The position numbers and the translations under genes are program-made. Positions 43,922-52,545 of a DNA stretch of 64,000 bases are shown piece after piece. The stretch covers positions 62,001 to 126,000 of the forward strand of contig NZ_CP091804.1 of assembly GCF_022024275.1 (NCBI RefSeq), written 5' to 3'. The DNA is from Sphingopyxis sp. BSN-002 (GTDB lineage Bacteria; Pseudomonadota; Alphaproteobacteria; Sphingomonadales; Sphingomonadaceae). How positions within the stretch are numbered: position 1 is the first letter of the stretch; the number at the start of each line of letters is the position of its first letter. The notes under the pieces are model-generated. The model had not been told where the DNA came from. It saw only the letters and a program-made list of their open reading frames with translations, and did no database searches.

Positions 43922-43962
43922 TTCGATCTGCGATGGATTGCAAAGATACGTAGTCATCGGCT

Positions 43963-43976
43963 AGATTATGCAATCT
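43963..43976. promoter_or_regulatory. Inverted repeat over the lrp start
   Basis: AGATTATGCAATCT has 5-bp perfect arms (AGATT/AATCT) and covers the possible ATG at 43968. It could be an autoregulatory operator, in which case the translated start would be ATG 43977. The evidence is symmetry only. Confidence 0.35.
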
Positions 43977-44429
43977 ATGATCAGAATCGACGCCATTGGC
44001 CGCAAGATATTGCAAGAACTGTCGCGCGACGGGCGAATCTCCAATCTCGAGCTCGCCGAGCGTGTCGGGCTGTCTCCCTCGGCGTGCCTGCGCCGCGTGC
44101 AGGAACTTGAGCGGAGCGGCGTGATCAAGGGCTATCGCGCGGTGATCGATCCCGCGAAGCTGGGGCTGACCTTCCTCGCCTATGTGACCGTGGGGCTGTC
44201 GTCGCACACCAAGAAGTCGCAGGCCGATTTCGAGGCGGCGATGGCGCTCGCTCCCGAGGTGCGCGAGTGCCACAACATCACCGGCACGATCGAATATCTG
44301 CTGCGCGTCGAGACCGAGGATCTGGCCTCGTACAAGCATTTCCACACCGAAGTGCTCGGCGTGCTGCCGCAGGTGCACTCGATCACCACCTATGTGCTGA
44401 TGGACTCGCCGAAAGACGAGCGAGCGTAA
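43968..44429 (+). CDS. Lrp/AsnC family transcriptional regulator
   Basis: A 153-residue regulator. The N-terminal helix-turn-helix is IDAIGRKILQELSRDGRISN followed by LELAERVGLSPSACLRRVQELERSGVI. The C-terminal RAM ligand-binding domain (from about residue 65) includes TGTIEYLLRVETEDL. Such proteins bind amino acids and often regulate a neighbouring exporter, here the divergent LysE gene. ATG 43968 and ATG 43977 are both possible starts. Confidence 0.92.
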   Translation: MQSMIRIDAIGRKILQELSRDGRISNLELAERVGLSPSACLRRVQELERSGVIKGYRAVIDPAKLGLTFLAYVTVGLSSHTKKSQADFEAAMALAPEVRECHNITGTIEYLLRVETEDLASYKHFHTEVLGVLPQVHSITTYVLMDSPKDERA

Positions 44430-44503
44430 TGCTAGCCGCCCCGAAACCTCTTCCATATCGGTGGTGATCGGGCATCGACGCTGGCCACGGCGCCGTTTCC
44501 GCA

Positions 44504-44523
44504 ATATCCGGTATACGGGATAT
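44504..44523. promoter_or_regulatory. Twenty-base near-perfect palindrome upstream of an orphan gene
   Basis: ATATCCGGTATACGGGATAT is symmetric in nine of ten base pairs about its centre. It ends 14 bases before the ATG at 44538, so a bound protein would block translation or transcription of that gene. The binder is not known. Confidence 0.5.
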
Positions 44524-44537
44524 CGAGGGGCAGAGAC

Positions 44538-45164
44538 ATGACGATCAGGCTGGTGCATCAGGCATCGCTTTCGCCGGACGAGATTGCCGAACTCGGCGAT
44601 GTGCTCGGTACATTCGACGCGGATATCTCGATATCGGAGGCGCCGGACGCCGGGCCACAAAATGCCCTCGAGTGGGCGTTGCCGGTCTTTCTGGCGATCG
44701 TCGTGTCGGCACCCGTCAAAGCGGCCGCCGACGGCCTTTTCGGGGAAATGGGCAAGGACGGCTACCAGAAGCTGAAGGATGTGCTGTCCGGGCTGTTCCG
44801 GAGCAAGAAGGGCAAGACGACCAGCTGGACATCGCCGAACGGTGAAGAGCGGCGGGCGCCGCCGCTGGCGGTCGTGCTGGAGATGCATGGCGATTCCGTG
44901 CGGTTCGTTTATCCCGACAGCCTGGCGCCCGAGGAGATCGCGCCCGCGTTCGAGCAGATGAATCGCAACATCGGCTTTATCGCCGATATGGTGGCGTGGC
45001 AGGAACGGCAGTTCGAACTGATCGACCGGCATGCGGTCGAGTTGTTCGGCCCGACCTATCCGCAGCAGGATCGCTTCCTGCAAAACCGGATGCTGCTGGA
45101 CGAAATCGCGTTCGGGACCTGGGTCTATAACTCGGCCGCGAAAAGCTGGATCAAGGCGCAATGA
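44538..45164 (+). CDS. Protein of unknown function with one hydrophobic segment
   Basis: A 208-residue protein. Residues 43-65 (NALEWALPVFLAIVVSAPVK) are hydrophobic, followed by a charged region (EMGKDGYQKLKDVLSGLFRS). The C-terminal half is soluble and rich in Glu, Phe and Tyr (DSLAPEEIAPAFEQMNRNIG). No family is recognised. A GAGGGGCAGAG ribosome-binding sequence lies ahead of the ATG. It stands alone, with a palindrome directly upstream. Confidence 0.7.
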   Translation: MTIRLVHQASLSPDEIAELGDVLGTFDADISISEAPDAGPQNALEWALPVFLAIVVSAPVKAAADGLFGEMGKDGYQKLKDVLSGLFRSKKGKTTSWTSPNGEERRAPPLAVVLEMHGDSVRFVYPDSLAPEEIAPAFEQMNRNIGFIADMVAWQERQFELIDRHAVELFGPTYPQQDRFLQNRMLLDEIAFGTWVYNSAAKSWIKAQ

Positions 45165-45232
45165 TCATGATCTGCTTCCCGTTCTGACGGGGAGGGGTTG
45201 TCGCAACGCGATCGCGACCGCATATCGGTTGC

Positions 45233-46219
45233 ATGGTGAAACTATCTTTCCTCGACCTCGTACCCGTGACCGATACCGGTACGATCGCGCAGTCGCTTGC
45301 CAACGCCGCCGACCTTGCGCGCCACGCCGAAGCCCTCGGCTACGGACGCTACTGGGTTGCCGAGCATCACGGCATGGCGGGGATCGCGAGCGCCGCGACG
45401 TCGGTCGTGCTCGCGCATATCGGGCAGGCGACGTCGAGCATCCGGATCGGCGCTGGCGGGATCATGCTCCCGAACCACGCCCCGATGGTGATTGCCGAAC
45501 AGTTCGGTACGCTCGAAGCGCTGTTTCCCGGCCGGGTCGATCTGGGGCTCGGGCGTGCTCCGGGTTCGGACAGTGTCGTGGCGCGGGCGCTGCGCCGCAA
45601 CCTCGCGAGCGACGAGCGGCAGTTTCCGCAGGACGTCGTCGAGCTGCAGGCCTTTCTTGCCGGCGACGACCGGCTGGGTATCCGGGCAGTGCCGGGCGAG
45701 GGCACGCATGTCCCGCTGTGGATATTGGGATCGAGCCTGTTCGGCGCGCAACTCGCGGCAATGCTGGGGCTGCCCTATGCCTTTGCCAGCCACTTTGCGC
45801 CCGACGCGCTCGACGAGGCGCTCGAGATCTATCGCCGACAGTTCAAGCCGTCGGAGCAACTGGCGGAGCCCTATGCCGCCGCCGCCTTCAACGTCTTCGC
45901 CGCCGACACGCGCGAAGAGGCCGAGCTGCTTGCCTCGTCGCAGCAGCAGGCCTTTGTCGCGCTGCGCACCGGCAATCCCGGCAAGATGAAACCGCCGCTC
46001 GAAGGCTATAAGGACAGCCTGCCGCCGAATGCGCGCGCGATCCTCGATCATGTGCTGCAGTGCTCGGTAGTGGGTACGGTCGACGATGTGGCGGCGGGGC
46101 TGAAGGCATTCCAGGCGCGCACCGGGGCCGACGAGATCATCGTTGCGTCCTCGATGTACGATCACGGCGCGCGCAAGCATTCGGTCGCACTCGCGATGGA
46201 GGCGGCAAAGTCGCTCTGA
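45233..46219 (+). CDS. LLM class flavin-dependent oxidoreductase
   Basis: A 328-residue bacterial-luciferase-like monooxygenase. MVKLSFLDLVPVTDTGTIAQ, then YGRYWVAEHHGMAGIASAAT, IRIGAGGIMLPNHAPMVIAEQ and FPGRVDLGLGRAPG are the family blocks binding FMN or F420 (PF00296, luciferase-like group with YtoA/LimB relatives). VPLWILGSSLFGAQLAAMLGLPYAFASHF completes the pattern. A flavin reductase partner is not seen nearby. Confidence 0.92.
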   Translation: MVKLSFLDLVPVTDTGTIAQSLANAADLARHAEALGYGRYWVAEHHGMAGIASAATSVVLAHIGQATSSIRIGAGGIMLPNHAPMVIAEQFGTLEALFPGRVDLGLGRAPGSDSVVARALRRNLASDERQFPQDVVELQAFLAGDDRLGIRAVPGEGTHVPLWILGSSLFGAQLAAMLGLPYAFASHFAPDALDEALEIYRRQFKPSEQLAEPYAAAAFNVFAADTREEAELLASSQQQAFVALRTGNPGKMKPPLEGYKDSLPPNARAILDHVLQCSVVGTVDDVAAGLKAFQARTGADEIIVASSMYDHGARKHSVALAMEAAKSL

Positions 46220-46272
46220 CGCCCGTGTTGACGCGGCTCGGGGCGCGGCGGTATAGGGGCGGTCCCACCAAG

Positions 46273-46297
46273 GGCGGCCCGTCGGGGTCGCCTTTTT
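46273..46297 (+). terminator. Rho-independent terminator between the LLM and argD genes
   Basis: GGCGGCCCGTCGGGGTCGCC forms a hairpin with GGCG/CGCC and CCC/GGG pairing, followed by TTTTT. It ends the flavoenzyme transcript, or could act as a leader attenuator for argD 30 bases downstream. Confidence 0.6.
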
Positions 46298-46326
46298 ACT
46301 TTTGTCTTTGTTGAAAGGTGCCTGAC

Positions 46327-47514
46327 ATGTCGATCACGCCGCTGATGCCCGTTTACCCCCGGTGCGGTGTGCGTCCGGTGCGAGGCGAAGGCGCCTATCT
46401 GATCGGCGAGCGCGGCGAGCGTTATCTGGACTTTGCGAGCGGCATTGCGGTCAACCTGCTCGGCCACGGTCACCCGCATCTGACCAAGGCGATCGCCGAA
46501 CAGGCCGCGACGCTGATCCATGTGTCGAACCTCTATGGCAGCCCGCAGGGTGAAGCCTTTGCGCAGCGTCTGGTCGACAATACGTTCGCCGACACCGTCT
46601 TCTTCACCAACTCGGGCGCCGAGGCGGTCGAGTGCGCGATCAAGACTGCCCGCGCCTATCACTCGAGCGCGGGCAATGCGCAGAAGCACACGCTGATCAC
46701 CTTCAATAACGCCTTCCACGGCCGCACGCTGGGCACGATCTCGGCGACCAATCAGGAAAAGCTGCGCAAGGGCTTCGATCCGCTGCTGCCCGGCTTTGCC
46801 TACGCGCCGTTCGACGATCTGAACGCGGCGCTCGATCTGGTCGACGACAACACTGCGGGCTTCCTTGTCGAGCCGGTGCAGGGCGAGGGCGGTATCCGCC
46901 CCGCGTCGCAGCCCTTCCTGCAGGGCCTGCGCGACATCTGCAACGAGCGCGACCTGATGCTGGTGTTCGACGAAGTGCAGTGCGGCGTTGCGCGCACCGG
47001 CAGCCTCTATGCCTATGTGCAGTTCGGGGTCGAACCCGACATCCTCGCGAGTGCGAAGGGCATCGGCGGCGGCTTCCCGATGGGCGCGTGCCTCGCCACC
47101 GAAAAGGCCGCGCGCGGCATGGTGATCGGCACCCACGGTTCGACCTATGGCGGCAACCCGCTGGCGATGGCGGCGGGGCAGGCTGTTTTCGACGTGATCC
47201 TCGAAGACGGCTTCCTCGATCAGGTGAAGACGACCGGCGAACGCCTGCGCGGCGCGCTCGAGCAGCTGATCCCGAACCACGACACCCTGTTCGAAAGCAC
47301 CCGCGGCATGGGGCTGATGCTCGGCATCAAGCTCAAGAGCGACAGCCGCGCCTTCGTCGCGCATCTGCGCGACAATCACGGGCTGCTGACGGTGGCGGCG
47401 GGCGACAATGTCGTGCGCATCCTGCCGCCGCTCAACATCGAGCAGGCGCATATCGACGAGTGCATCGAGAAATTGTCGGCGGGCGCGGCGAGCTATACGC
47501 CGCCCGAGTCCTGA
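46327..47514 (+). CDS. argD: Acetylornithine aminotransferase
   Basis: A 395-residue PLP-dependent class III aminotransferase. It shows [18 protein letters not shown] near residue 33, [47 protein letters not shown] and the PLP-Lys region [14 protein letters not shown]. It converts N-acetylglutamate semialdehyde to N-acetylornithine in arginine synthesis. ATG 46327 is preferred because AAAGG lies 8 bases upstream; GTG 46318 is the alternative. The argF gene follows. Confidence 0.94.
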   Translation: MSITPLMPVYPRCGVRPVRGEGAYLIGERGERYLDFASGIAVNLLGHGHPHLTKAIAEQAATLIHVSNLYGSPQGEAFAQRLVDNTFADTVFFTNSGAEAVECAIKTARAYHSSAGNAQKHTLITFNNAFHGRTLGTISATNQEKLRKGFDPLLPGFAYAPFDDLNAALDLVDDNTAGFLVEPVQGEGGIRPASQPFLQGLRDICNERDLMLVFDEVQCGVARTGSLYAYVQFGVEPDILASAKGIGGGFPMGACLATEKAARGMVIGTHGSTYGGNPLAMAAGQAVFDVILEDGFLDQVKTTGERLRGALEQLIPNHDTLFESTRGMGLMLGIKLKSDSRAFVAHLRDNHGLLTVAAGDNVVRILPPLNIEQAHIDECIEKLSAGAASYTPPES

Positions 47515-47545
47515 TGTTTTCCGTTCCTTTAGAACGGAGGGCATG

Positions 47546-48469
47546 ATGCCGAATTTCCTGAACCTGTCCGACGCGGGCGGGGATGCGATCGCGGCGATGC
47601 TTGCCGACGCGATCGATCGCAAGGCGGCGCGTACGAATTGGCCGAAGGCGAAGCCCGATGCCGACGCGCCGCTCGCCGATCATGTGCTCGCGATGGTGTT
47701 CGAGAAGAACTCGACGCGCACGCGCTGCTCGTTCGATATCGCGATCCGCCAGCTCGGTGGCGTGCCGATGATCCTCGATGCGGGGACCAGCCAGCTCGGC
47801 CGCGGAGAGACGATCGCCGACACGGCGCGCGTGCTGTCGCGATATGCCGACGCAATCATGATCCGCACCGACGATCATGCCAAGATCGAGGAGCTGGCGC
47901 ATTTTGCCAGCGTCCCCGTCATCAACGGGCTGACCGACCTGTCGCACCCGTGCCAGATCGTCGCCGACCTGTTGACCATCGTCGAGAGCGGCAAGGCGCT
48001 GCCGGGGCTCGAACTGGCCTGGCTCGGCGACGGCAACAATGTGCTGGCATCGCTGATCGAGGCGGCGGGGCTGTTCGGTTTCAACGTCCGTGCGGGCGTG
48101 CCGCAAGGCTATGAACCCGAAGCTCGCTTCGTCGAGGCGGCGCGCGCAAAGGGAGCGAAGATCGAGATCGTGCGCGACGCGCGCGAAGCCGTATCCGGCG
48201 CCGATCTGGTCGTCACCGACACCTGGGTGTCGATGGGGCAGGATCATGCGCACAACAAGCTCGCCGCGATGGCGCCCTATCAGGTCGATGAGCGGCTGAT
48301 GGGCGAAGCGAAGAACGACGCGCTGTTCCTCCATTGCCTGCCCGCCCACCGCGGCGAGGAAGTGGTCGACGCGGTGATCGACGGATCGCAATCGCGCGTC
48401 TGGGATGAGGCGGAAAACCGCGTCCACGCGCAGAAATCGGTGCTGCTTTGGGCGCTCGGGAAATTATGA
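47546..48469 (+). CDS. argF: Ornithine carbamoyltransferase
   Basis: A 307-residue enzyme forming citrulline from ornithine and carbamoyl phosphate. The carbamoyl-phosphate loop [13 protein letters not shown] is the signature (STRTR). [35 protein letters not shown], and the ornithine loop DTWVSMGQD are present. [11 protein letters not shown] holds the catalytic Cys. ATG 47546 is preferred over ATG 47543, giving GGAGG a 5-base spacing. The stop overlaps hslO by 4 bp. Confidence 0.95.
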   Translation: MPNFLNLSDAGGDAIAAMLADAIDRKAARTNWPKAKPDADAPLADHVLAMVFEKNSTRTRCSFDIAIRQLGGVPMILDAGTSQLGRGETIADTARVLSRYADAIMIRTDDHAKIEELAHFASVPVINGLTDLSHPCQIVADLLTIVESGKALPGLELAWLGDGNNVLASLIEAAGLFGFNVRAGVPQGYEPEARFVEAARAKGAKIEIVRDAREAVSGADLVVTDTWVSMGQDHAHNKLAAMAPYQVDERLMGEAKNDALFLHCLPAHRGEEVVDAVIDGSQSRVWDEAENRVHAQKSVLLWALGKL

Positions 48470-49380
48470 GCGAGATTATCGAAACCTGGTTCGACCAGCC
48501 CCTGCTGTTCACGATCAGCGACCGCCACGTCCGCGGCCGCCTTGTGCGCCTCGGGCCCGTGCTGAACACGATCATGGCAGCGCACAGCTATCCGCCAGTA
48601 GCCGAAAAGCTGCTGGCCGAGGCGCTGGCGCTGACCGTGCTGCTCGGCTCGACGCTGAAGGACGAGGGGAGCCAGCTGACGCTGCAGGCGCAAACCGGCG
48701 GTGGTCCTGTCGAACTGCTCGTCTGCGACTATCGCGGCGGCGAGCTTCGCGGCTATCTGAAATTCGACGCCGAACGGCTGGTCGAGGTCGGGCCCGATCC
48801 GACGCTCTTCGCCCTGTTCGGCGAGGGCTTCCTTGCAATTACCTTCGACCAGGCGGCGACCGGCGAGCGTTATCAGGGGATCGTTCCGCTCGAAGGTTCG
48901 TCGATCGGCGATGCGGCCGAGCATTATTTCGAGCAATCCGAGCAGATCCCGAGCCTGATCAAACTGGCCGCGCGCCACGATCACGAAGCGGGCTGCGTCG
49001 CGGGCGGCCTGTTGCTCCAGCATCTGCCGGAGGGCGAGGTCGGGCGCGACCGTCTGCACGTCCGCCACGATCATCCCGAATGGGAGCATGCGAAGACGAT
49101 CGCGGCGACGCTGAAGGACGAAGAGCTGACCGATCCCGCAACGTCGCTCGAGACGCTTGCCTGGCGGCTTTTCCACGAGGACGAGGTTCGCGTCGAACAG
49201 GGCGCCGGCATCTCGCGCGGTTGCCGGTGCAGCGTCGATTATTTCGCCGGCGTCCTTTCGAAATTTCCCGAAAGCGAGCAGCGCGAAATGGCCGACGAGG
49301 CGGGGCTGGTGCAGGTCGATTGCGCCTTTTGTTCGCGCGTCTTCCCGATCCCTCTCGAAGAGATCGCCGCGCACGGTTGA
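48466..49380 (+). CDS. hslO: Hsp33 redox-regulated chaperone
   Basis: A 304-residue cytosolic holdase activated by oxidation. The N-terminal domain begins [20 protein letters not shown]. The C-terminal zinc/redox switch has GCRCS near 247-251 and DCAFCSR near 280-286, giving the CxC...CxxC set. AFNVSLLPEDE-type landmark is replaced by family-typical [20 protein letters not shown]. It is translated directly from the argF transcript through a 4-bp overlap, the usual argD-argF-hslO arrangement of alphaproteobacteria. Confidence 0.95.
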   Translation: MSEIIETWFDQPLLFTISDRHVRGRLVRLGPVLNTIMAAHSYPPVAEKLLAEALALTVLLGSTLKDEGSQLTLQAQTGGGPVELLVCDYRGGELRGYLKFDAERLVEVGPDPTLFALFGEGFLAITFDQAATGERYQGIVPLEGSSIGDAAEHYFEQSEQIPSLIKLAARHDHEAGCVAGGLLLQHLPEGEVGRDRLHVRHDHPEWEHAKTIAATLKDEELTDPATSLETLAWRLFHEDEVRVEQGAGISRGCRCSVDYFAGVLSKFPESEQREMADEAGLVQVDCAFCSRVFPIPLEEIAAHG

Positions 49381-49503
49381 GCGTCCTGCCGACGAAGCGA
49401 GGCGAAATAGCGCCAAGCGGTTGAATATCCGGACCCGGCTTGCTACCTCCCTTGCACAGGGGTCGCATTTTGCTCGCGTGCGAGCGGCCAAGTGGAAGGT
49501 AAA

Positions 49504-49911
49504 ATGGCGATCTTCTCTACCATCATCCGGACCGGATTGTTCGCGCTCGGCCTTGCCGGCGCCACCGCCGTGCCGGCGCAGGCGCCGTCGCTTGCAATGC
49601 TCGACCGGCTGGAAAAGGGCAGCTGGCAGCTGCGCGAACGCGGCAAGGATGCCGTGTTGCAGACCGTCTGCCTTGGCGATGCGCGGCGGCTGATCCAGAT
49701 CGAGCATCCGCGTGCGAGTTGCTCGCGCTACGTGATCGAAGACACGCCGAGCTCGGTGACGGTGCATTACACCTGCCCCGGCGCGGGCCATGGCCGCACG
49801 ACGATCCGCAGCGAAACCAACCGGCTCGTCCAGATCGACACGCAGGGGATCGCCGAGGGGCGGCCCTTCTCGCAGGCGATCGAGGCGCGACGGGCAGGGG
49901 CCTGTTCCTGA
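49504..49911 (+). CDS. DUF3617-like exported protein
   Basis: A 135-residue protein with signal peptide (IIRTGLFALGLAGATAVPAQ). Residues about 35-125 match DUF3617 in outline: KGSWQLRER, VCLGDARRLIQIEHPRASCSRY, VTVHYTCPGAGHGRTTIRSET. There are three or four cysteines that may form disulphides in the periplasm. Function is unknown. The start at 49504 has GGAAGGTAAA just before. Confidence 0.75.
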   Translation: MAIFSTIIRTGLFALGLAGATAVPAQAPSLAMLDRLEKGSWQLRERGKDAVLQTVCLGDARRLIQIEHPRASCSRYVIEDTPSSVTVHYTCPGAGHGRTTIRSETNRLVQIDTQGIAEGRPFSQAIEARRAGACS

Positions 49912-49922
49912 CATCCGGCTCC

Positions 49923-49941
49923 TAACCGGTTGTTAACCATT
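49923..49941 (+). promoter_or_regulatory. CtrA-like box CTAA-N7-TTAACCAT
   Basis: CTAA at 49923-49926 and TTAA at 49934-49937 are separated by 7 bases, one mismatch from the CtrA consensus TTAA-N7-TTAA. The downstream half extends to TTAACCAT. It is just after the DUF3617 gene and 155 bases ahead of queC. A CtrA-regulated promoter for queC-queE or an unseen small transcript is possible. Confidence 0.45.
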
Positions 49942-50008
49942 CTTCGCTATACGGGTGGCACGACGCACTGATGTGTGTCCTTCTCCCTAACGGCTTTCAT
50001 GCCGAACT

Positions 50009-50043
50009 GGGCCGTGCAGCATCCGCCGCGCGGCCCGTTTTTC
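50009..50043 (+). terminator. Terminator-like hairpin ahead of queC
   Basis: GGGCCG at 50009-50014 pairs with CGGCCC at 50031-50036 and is followed by GTTTTTC. It lies between the DUF3617 and queC genes, downstream of the CtrA-like box, so it might end a short leader transcript. No preQ1 riboswitch pattern was recognised. The frame through this region (49971 on) is in phase with queC. Confidence 0.5.
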
Positions 50044-50096
50044 TTTGGTGCGGTGCAACACTTGCGCGCGCGGGGACGCAGGCCTATCTGGCGCGG

Positions 50097-50780
50097 ATGC
50101 AGCAAGTTTCCGGAAAAACCGTGATCGTCCTTCTGTCGGGCGGGCTCGACTCGATGGTCTGCGCGGGCCTCGCGCGTGAAGCGGGTGCGCGGATCGTCGC
50201 GCTGACGATCGACTATAACCAGCGCCACCGGGTCGAGCTGGAGTCGGCGGCGCGTATCGCGACCTATGTCGGGGCGGCCGAGCATATCGTGCTGCCGCTA
50301 GATCTGCGCCGGTTCGGCGGGTCGGCGCTGACCGACGACATCGACGTGCCGAAGGACGGCGTCGGACCCGACGTTCCGGTGACCTATGTGCCCGCGCGCA
50401 ACCTGATCTTCCTGTCGCTGACGCTCGGTCTTGCCGAAGCGCGGCAGGCGCAGGACATCGTCATCGGCGTGAACGCGCTCGACTATTCGGGCTATCCCGA
50501 CTGTCGCCCCGAATTCATTCAGGGGTTCGAGAAGCTCGCGGCGCTTGCGACGCGCGATGGCGACAAGGGCGTCGATTTCCATATTCTCGCGCCGCTCCAG
50601 CACATGACCAAGGCCGATATCGCGGCCGAAGCCGCGCGGCTCGGCATGGACGCGGGAATGAGCTGGTCATGCTATGATCCGACTCCCGAGGGGTTGCATT
50701 GCGGCTCGTGCGACAGCTGCCGGTTGCGGTCGAAGGGTTTCGCCGACGCCGGGTTGCCCGACCCGACGCGCTACGCATGA
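50097..50780 (+). CDS. queC: 7-cyano-7-deazaguanine synthase
   Basis: A 227-residue enzyme of queuosine synthesis, making preQ0 from 7-carboxy-7-deazaguanine with ATP and ammonia. The PP-loop is VLLSGGLDSMV near residues 12-22. YNQRHRVELESAARIA, VTYVPARNLIFLSLTLG, and the zinc site CGSCDSCRLRSKGF (with the preceding TPEGLHCG) are typical. ATG 50097 is preferred; the frame extends upstream to 49971. The stop overlaps the queE start by 4 bp. Confidence 0.94.
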   Translation: MQQVSGKTVIVLLSGGLDSMVCAGLAREAGARIVALTIDYNQRHRVELESAARIATYVGAAEHIVLPLDLRRFGGSALTDDIDVPKDGVGPDVPVTYVPARNLIFLSLTLGLAEARQAQDIVIGVNALDYSGYPDCRPEFIQGFEKLAALATRDGDKGVDFHILAPLQHMTKADIAAEAARLGMDAGMSWSCYDPTPEGLHCGSCDSCRLRSKGFADAGLPDPTRYA

Positions 50781-51409
50781 CCTACGCGGTCAAAGAGATT
50801 TTCCTGACGCTGCAGGGCGAGGGCGCACAGGCCGGGCGCCGCGCGGTCTTCTGTCGCTTTGCCGGCTGCAACCTCTGGACGGGCCGCGAGCAGGATCGCG
50901 CCAAGGCGATCTGCAAATTCTGCGACACCGATTTCGTCGGCACCGACGGAACGCTTGGCGGAAAATACAGCGATGCCGAAGCGCTCGCGAAAGTCATTGC
51001 GGCAAGTTGGGGCGAGGGCGCCAAAGATCGCTACGTCGTTCTTACGGGCGGTGAGCCCATGCTGCAGGTCGATCCGGCATTGATCGACGCGCTCCACGCC
51101 GAAGGCTTCACGATCGCGATCGAGAGCAACGGGACGCACGAGGTGCCGCGCAGTATCGACTGGATCTGCATCAGCCCGAAGGCGGGTAGCGAACTCGTCC
51201 AGACGAGCGGGGACGAGCTGAAGCTCGTCTGGCCGCAGGCGGGGAGCGATGTCGCTGCGCTCGCCGCGCTGGACTTCAGACATCTGCTGATCCAGCCGCT
51301 CGACGATCCGAACGCCGCCGCGAACGTTCAGGCGTGCATCGATCTGGTGATGGCCGACCCGCGCTGGCGCCTGTCGCTGCAGGCGCACAAGAGCCTGGGA
51401 CTGCGCTAG
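50777..51409 (+). CDS. queE: 7-carboxy-7-deazaguanine synthase (radical SAM)
   Basis: A 210-residue radical-SAM enzyme converting carboxytetrahydropterin to carboxydeazaguanine. It begins YAVKEIFLTLQGEGAQAGRRA. The Fe-S cluster cysteines are in CRFAGCNLW and ICKFCDTDF, an expanded spacing with about 14 residues between the first and second, typical of QueE in many alphaproteobacteria. VLTGGEPMLQVD is the conserved GGEP motif. QueD is not in the window. It is convergent with a lipoprotein gene 3 bp away. Confidence 0.94.
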   Translation: MTYAVKEIFLTLQGEGAQAGRRAVFCRFAGCNLWTGREQDRAKAICKFCDTDFVGTDGTLGGKYSDAEALAKVIAASWGEGAKDRYVVLTGGEPMLQVDPALIDALHAEGFTIAIESNGTHEVPRSIDWICISPKAGSELVQTSGDELKLVWPQAGSDVAALAALDFRHLLIQPLDDPNAAANVQACIDLVMADPRWRLSLQAHKSLGLR

Positions 51410-51412
51410 GGC

Positions 51413-51748
51413 CTACTCGCCGCTTTTCTTATTCGCGAAATCGGAAGCTTTCTTTGACGAGTCCGGGGCGATTACGACGTCTTCCGGGCCGCTGGTTACG
51501 GCTCCGTCGTCCTTGCTCTCGGTTCCCTCGGCAGGCTTCGCCGCTTCCTTCTTTGTGCCATCGTCCGGCACGCTGTTGTCGACCGCAGTGCCATCGCCCG
51601 CATTGTCGTCGAGGATGATCATCGAATCGCTGATCGTTCCGGGCTGCACCTCGACGGCGTCCAGTTTTGCGGTCGATTTGCCCGCGGGTTCGCTGTTGCA
51701 GGCGGCGAGCGCCAGGAGGGGCAGGGCGATGAGGATGGTCCGGGTCAT
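51413..51748 (-). CDS. Small lipoprotein of unknown function
   Basis: A 111-residue lipoprotein: MTRTILIALPLLALAAC ends in lipobox LAAC, with Cys17 as the lipidated residue. The mature part is acidic and low-complexity, rich in Asp, Lys and Ser (DDNAGDGTAVDNSVPDDGTK, SKKASDFANKKSGE), and probably disordered. No family is recognised. It lies 10 bp after lipB on the same strand. Confidence 0.75.
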   Translation of the reverse strand: MTRTILIALPLLALAACNSEPAGKSTAKLDAVEVQPGTISDSMIILDDNAGDGTAVDNSVPDDGTKKEAAKPAEGTESKDDGAVTSGPEDVVIAPDSSKKASDFANKKSGE

Positions 51749-51758
51749 GGGCTCGTTC

Positions 51759-52412
51759 CTACCCACTCGGCGAAAGCTTGTCGAGAAACGCAGCGCGCGT
51801 CTCCGCAAGCGCATGGTCGACATCGGCAAAGCTTGCGGGATTGCCGAGCGCGGCAAGGCTCGTAACCGGAAATTCCGCAATCCCGCACGGCACGATGCCC
51901 GTGAAATGGGCAAGGTCGGGGTCCACATTGAGCGAGAAGCCATGCAGCGTCACCCAGCGCCGGACGCGGACGCCGATCGCGCCGATCTTTGCCTCGCGGC
52001 CCTGCGGATCGTCGGTCCAGATACCGATCCGCCCCTCGGCGCGGCGGGCTTCGACGCCGAGCAGCGCGAGCGCGTCGATCACCCAGCCTTCGAGCGCCGA
52101 CACATAGGCGCGCACATCGCGGCCGCGTCCGGCGAGGTTGAGCTGGACATAGCCGACGCGCTGGCCGGGCCCATGATAGGTGTAGCGCCCGCCGCGCCCG
52201 GCATCGAAGACGGGAAAGCGCGGATCGAGCAGTTCGGCGGGGTCGGCACTCGTCCCGGCGGTATAGAGCGGGGGATGCTCGAGCAGCCAGATGCGCTCGC
52301 CGGCGCTTCCCTGATGGATCGCGGCGGCGCGCGCCTCCATATCGGCAAGCGCAGCCGCGTAATCTGTCAGACCGGTCGAGACGACCCATTCGGGAAGAAG
52401 AAGTGCGGGCAT
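51759..52412 (-). CDS. lipB: Octanoyl-ACP:protein N-octanoyltransferase
   Basis: A 217-residue enzyme that moves octanoate onto lipoyl domains. Conserved blocks are [37 protein letters not shown], and [29 protein letters not shown], which contains the catalytic Lys. The catalytic Cys is in GIVPCGI near residue 178. The start ATG 52412 gives [11 protein letters not shown]. It probably co-transcribes with the small lipoprotein gene. Confidence 0.93.
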   Translation of the reverse strand: MPALLLPEWVVSTGLTDYAAALADMEARAAAIHQGSAGERIWLLEHPPLYTAGTSADPAELLDPRFPVFDAGRGGRYTYHGPGQRVGYVQLNLAGRGRDVRAYVSALEGWVIDALALLGVEARRAEGRIGIWTDDPQGREAKIGAIGVRVRRWVTLHGFSLNVDPDLAHFTGIVPCGIAEFPVTSLAALGNPASFADVDHALAETRAAFLDKLSPSG

Positions 52413-52545
52413 GGCGAGCGCTATCTGTCCCCTGCCGCGGCGCAGCGCAAGGGGACCGGGACGATTCCTCAACAAGGCTGGACATTGCGGCGGAACAAGG
52501 TCAGTTTCAGCTGTAACCGGGGAACCGAAAAACAACGGGGTATCA

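Noticed and set aside
49971..50096. An upstream in-phase extension of queC from 49971
   Set aside because: It runs through a terminator-like hairpin and does not resemble QueC; ATG 50097 gives the normal N-terminus.
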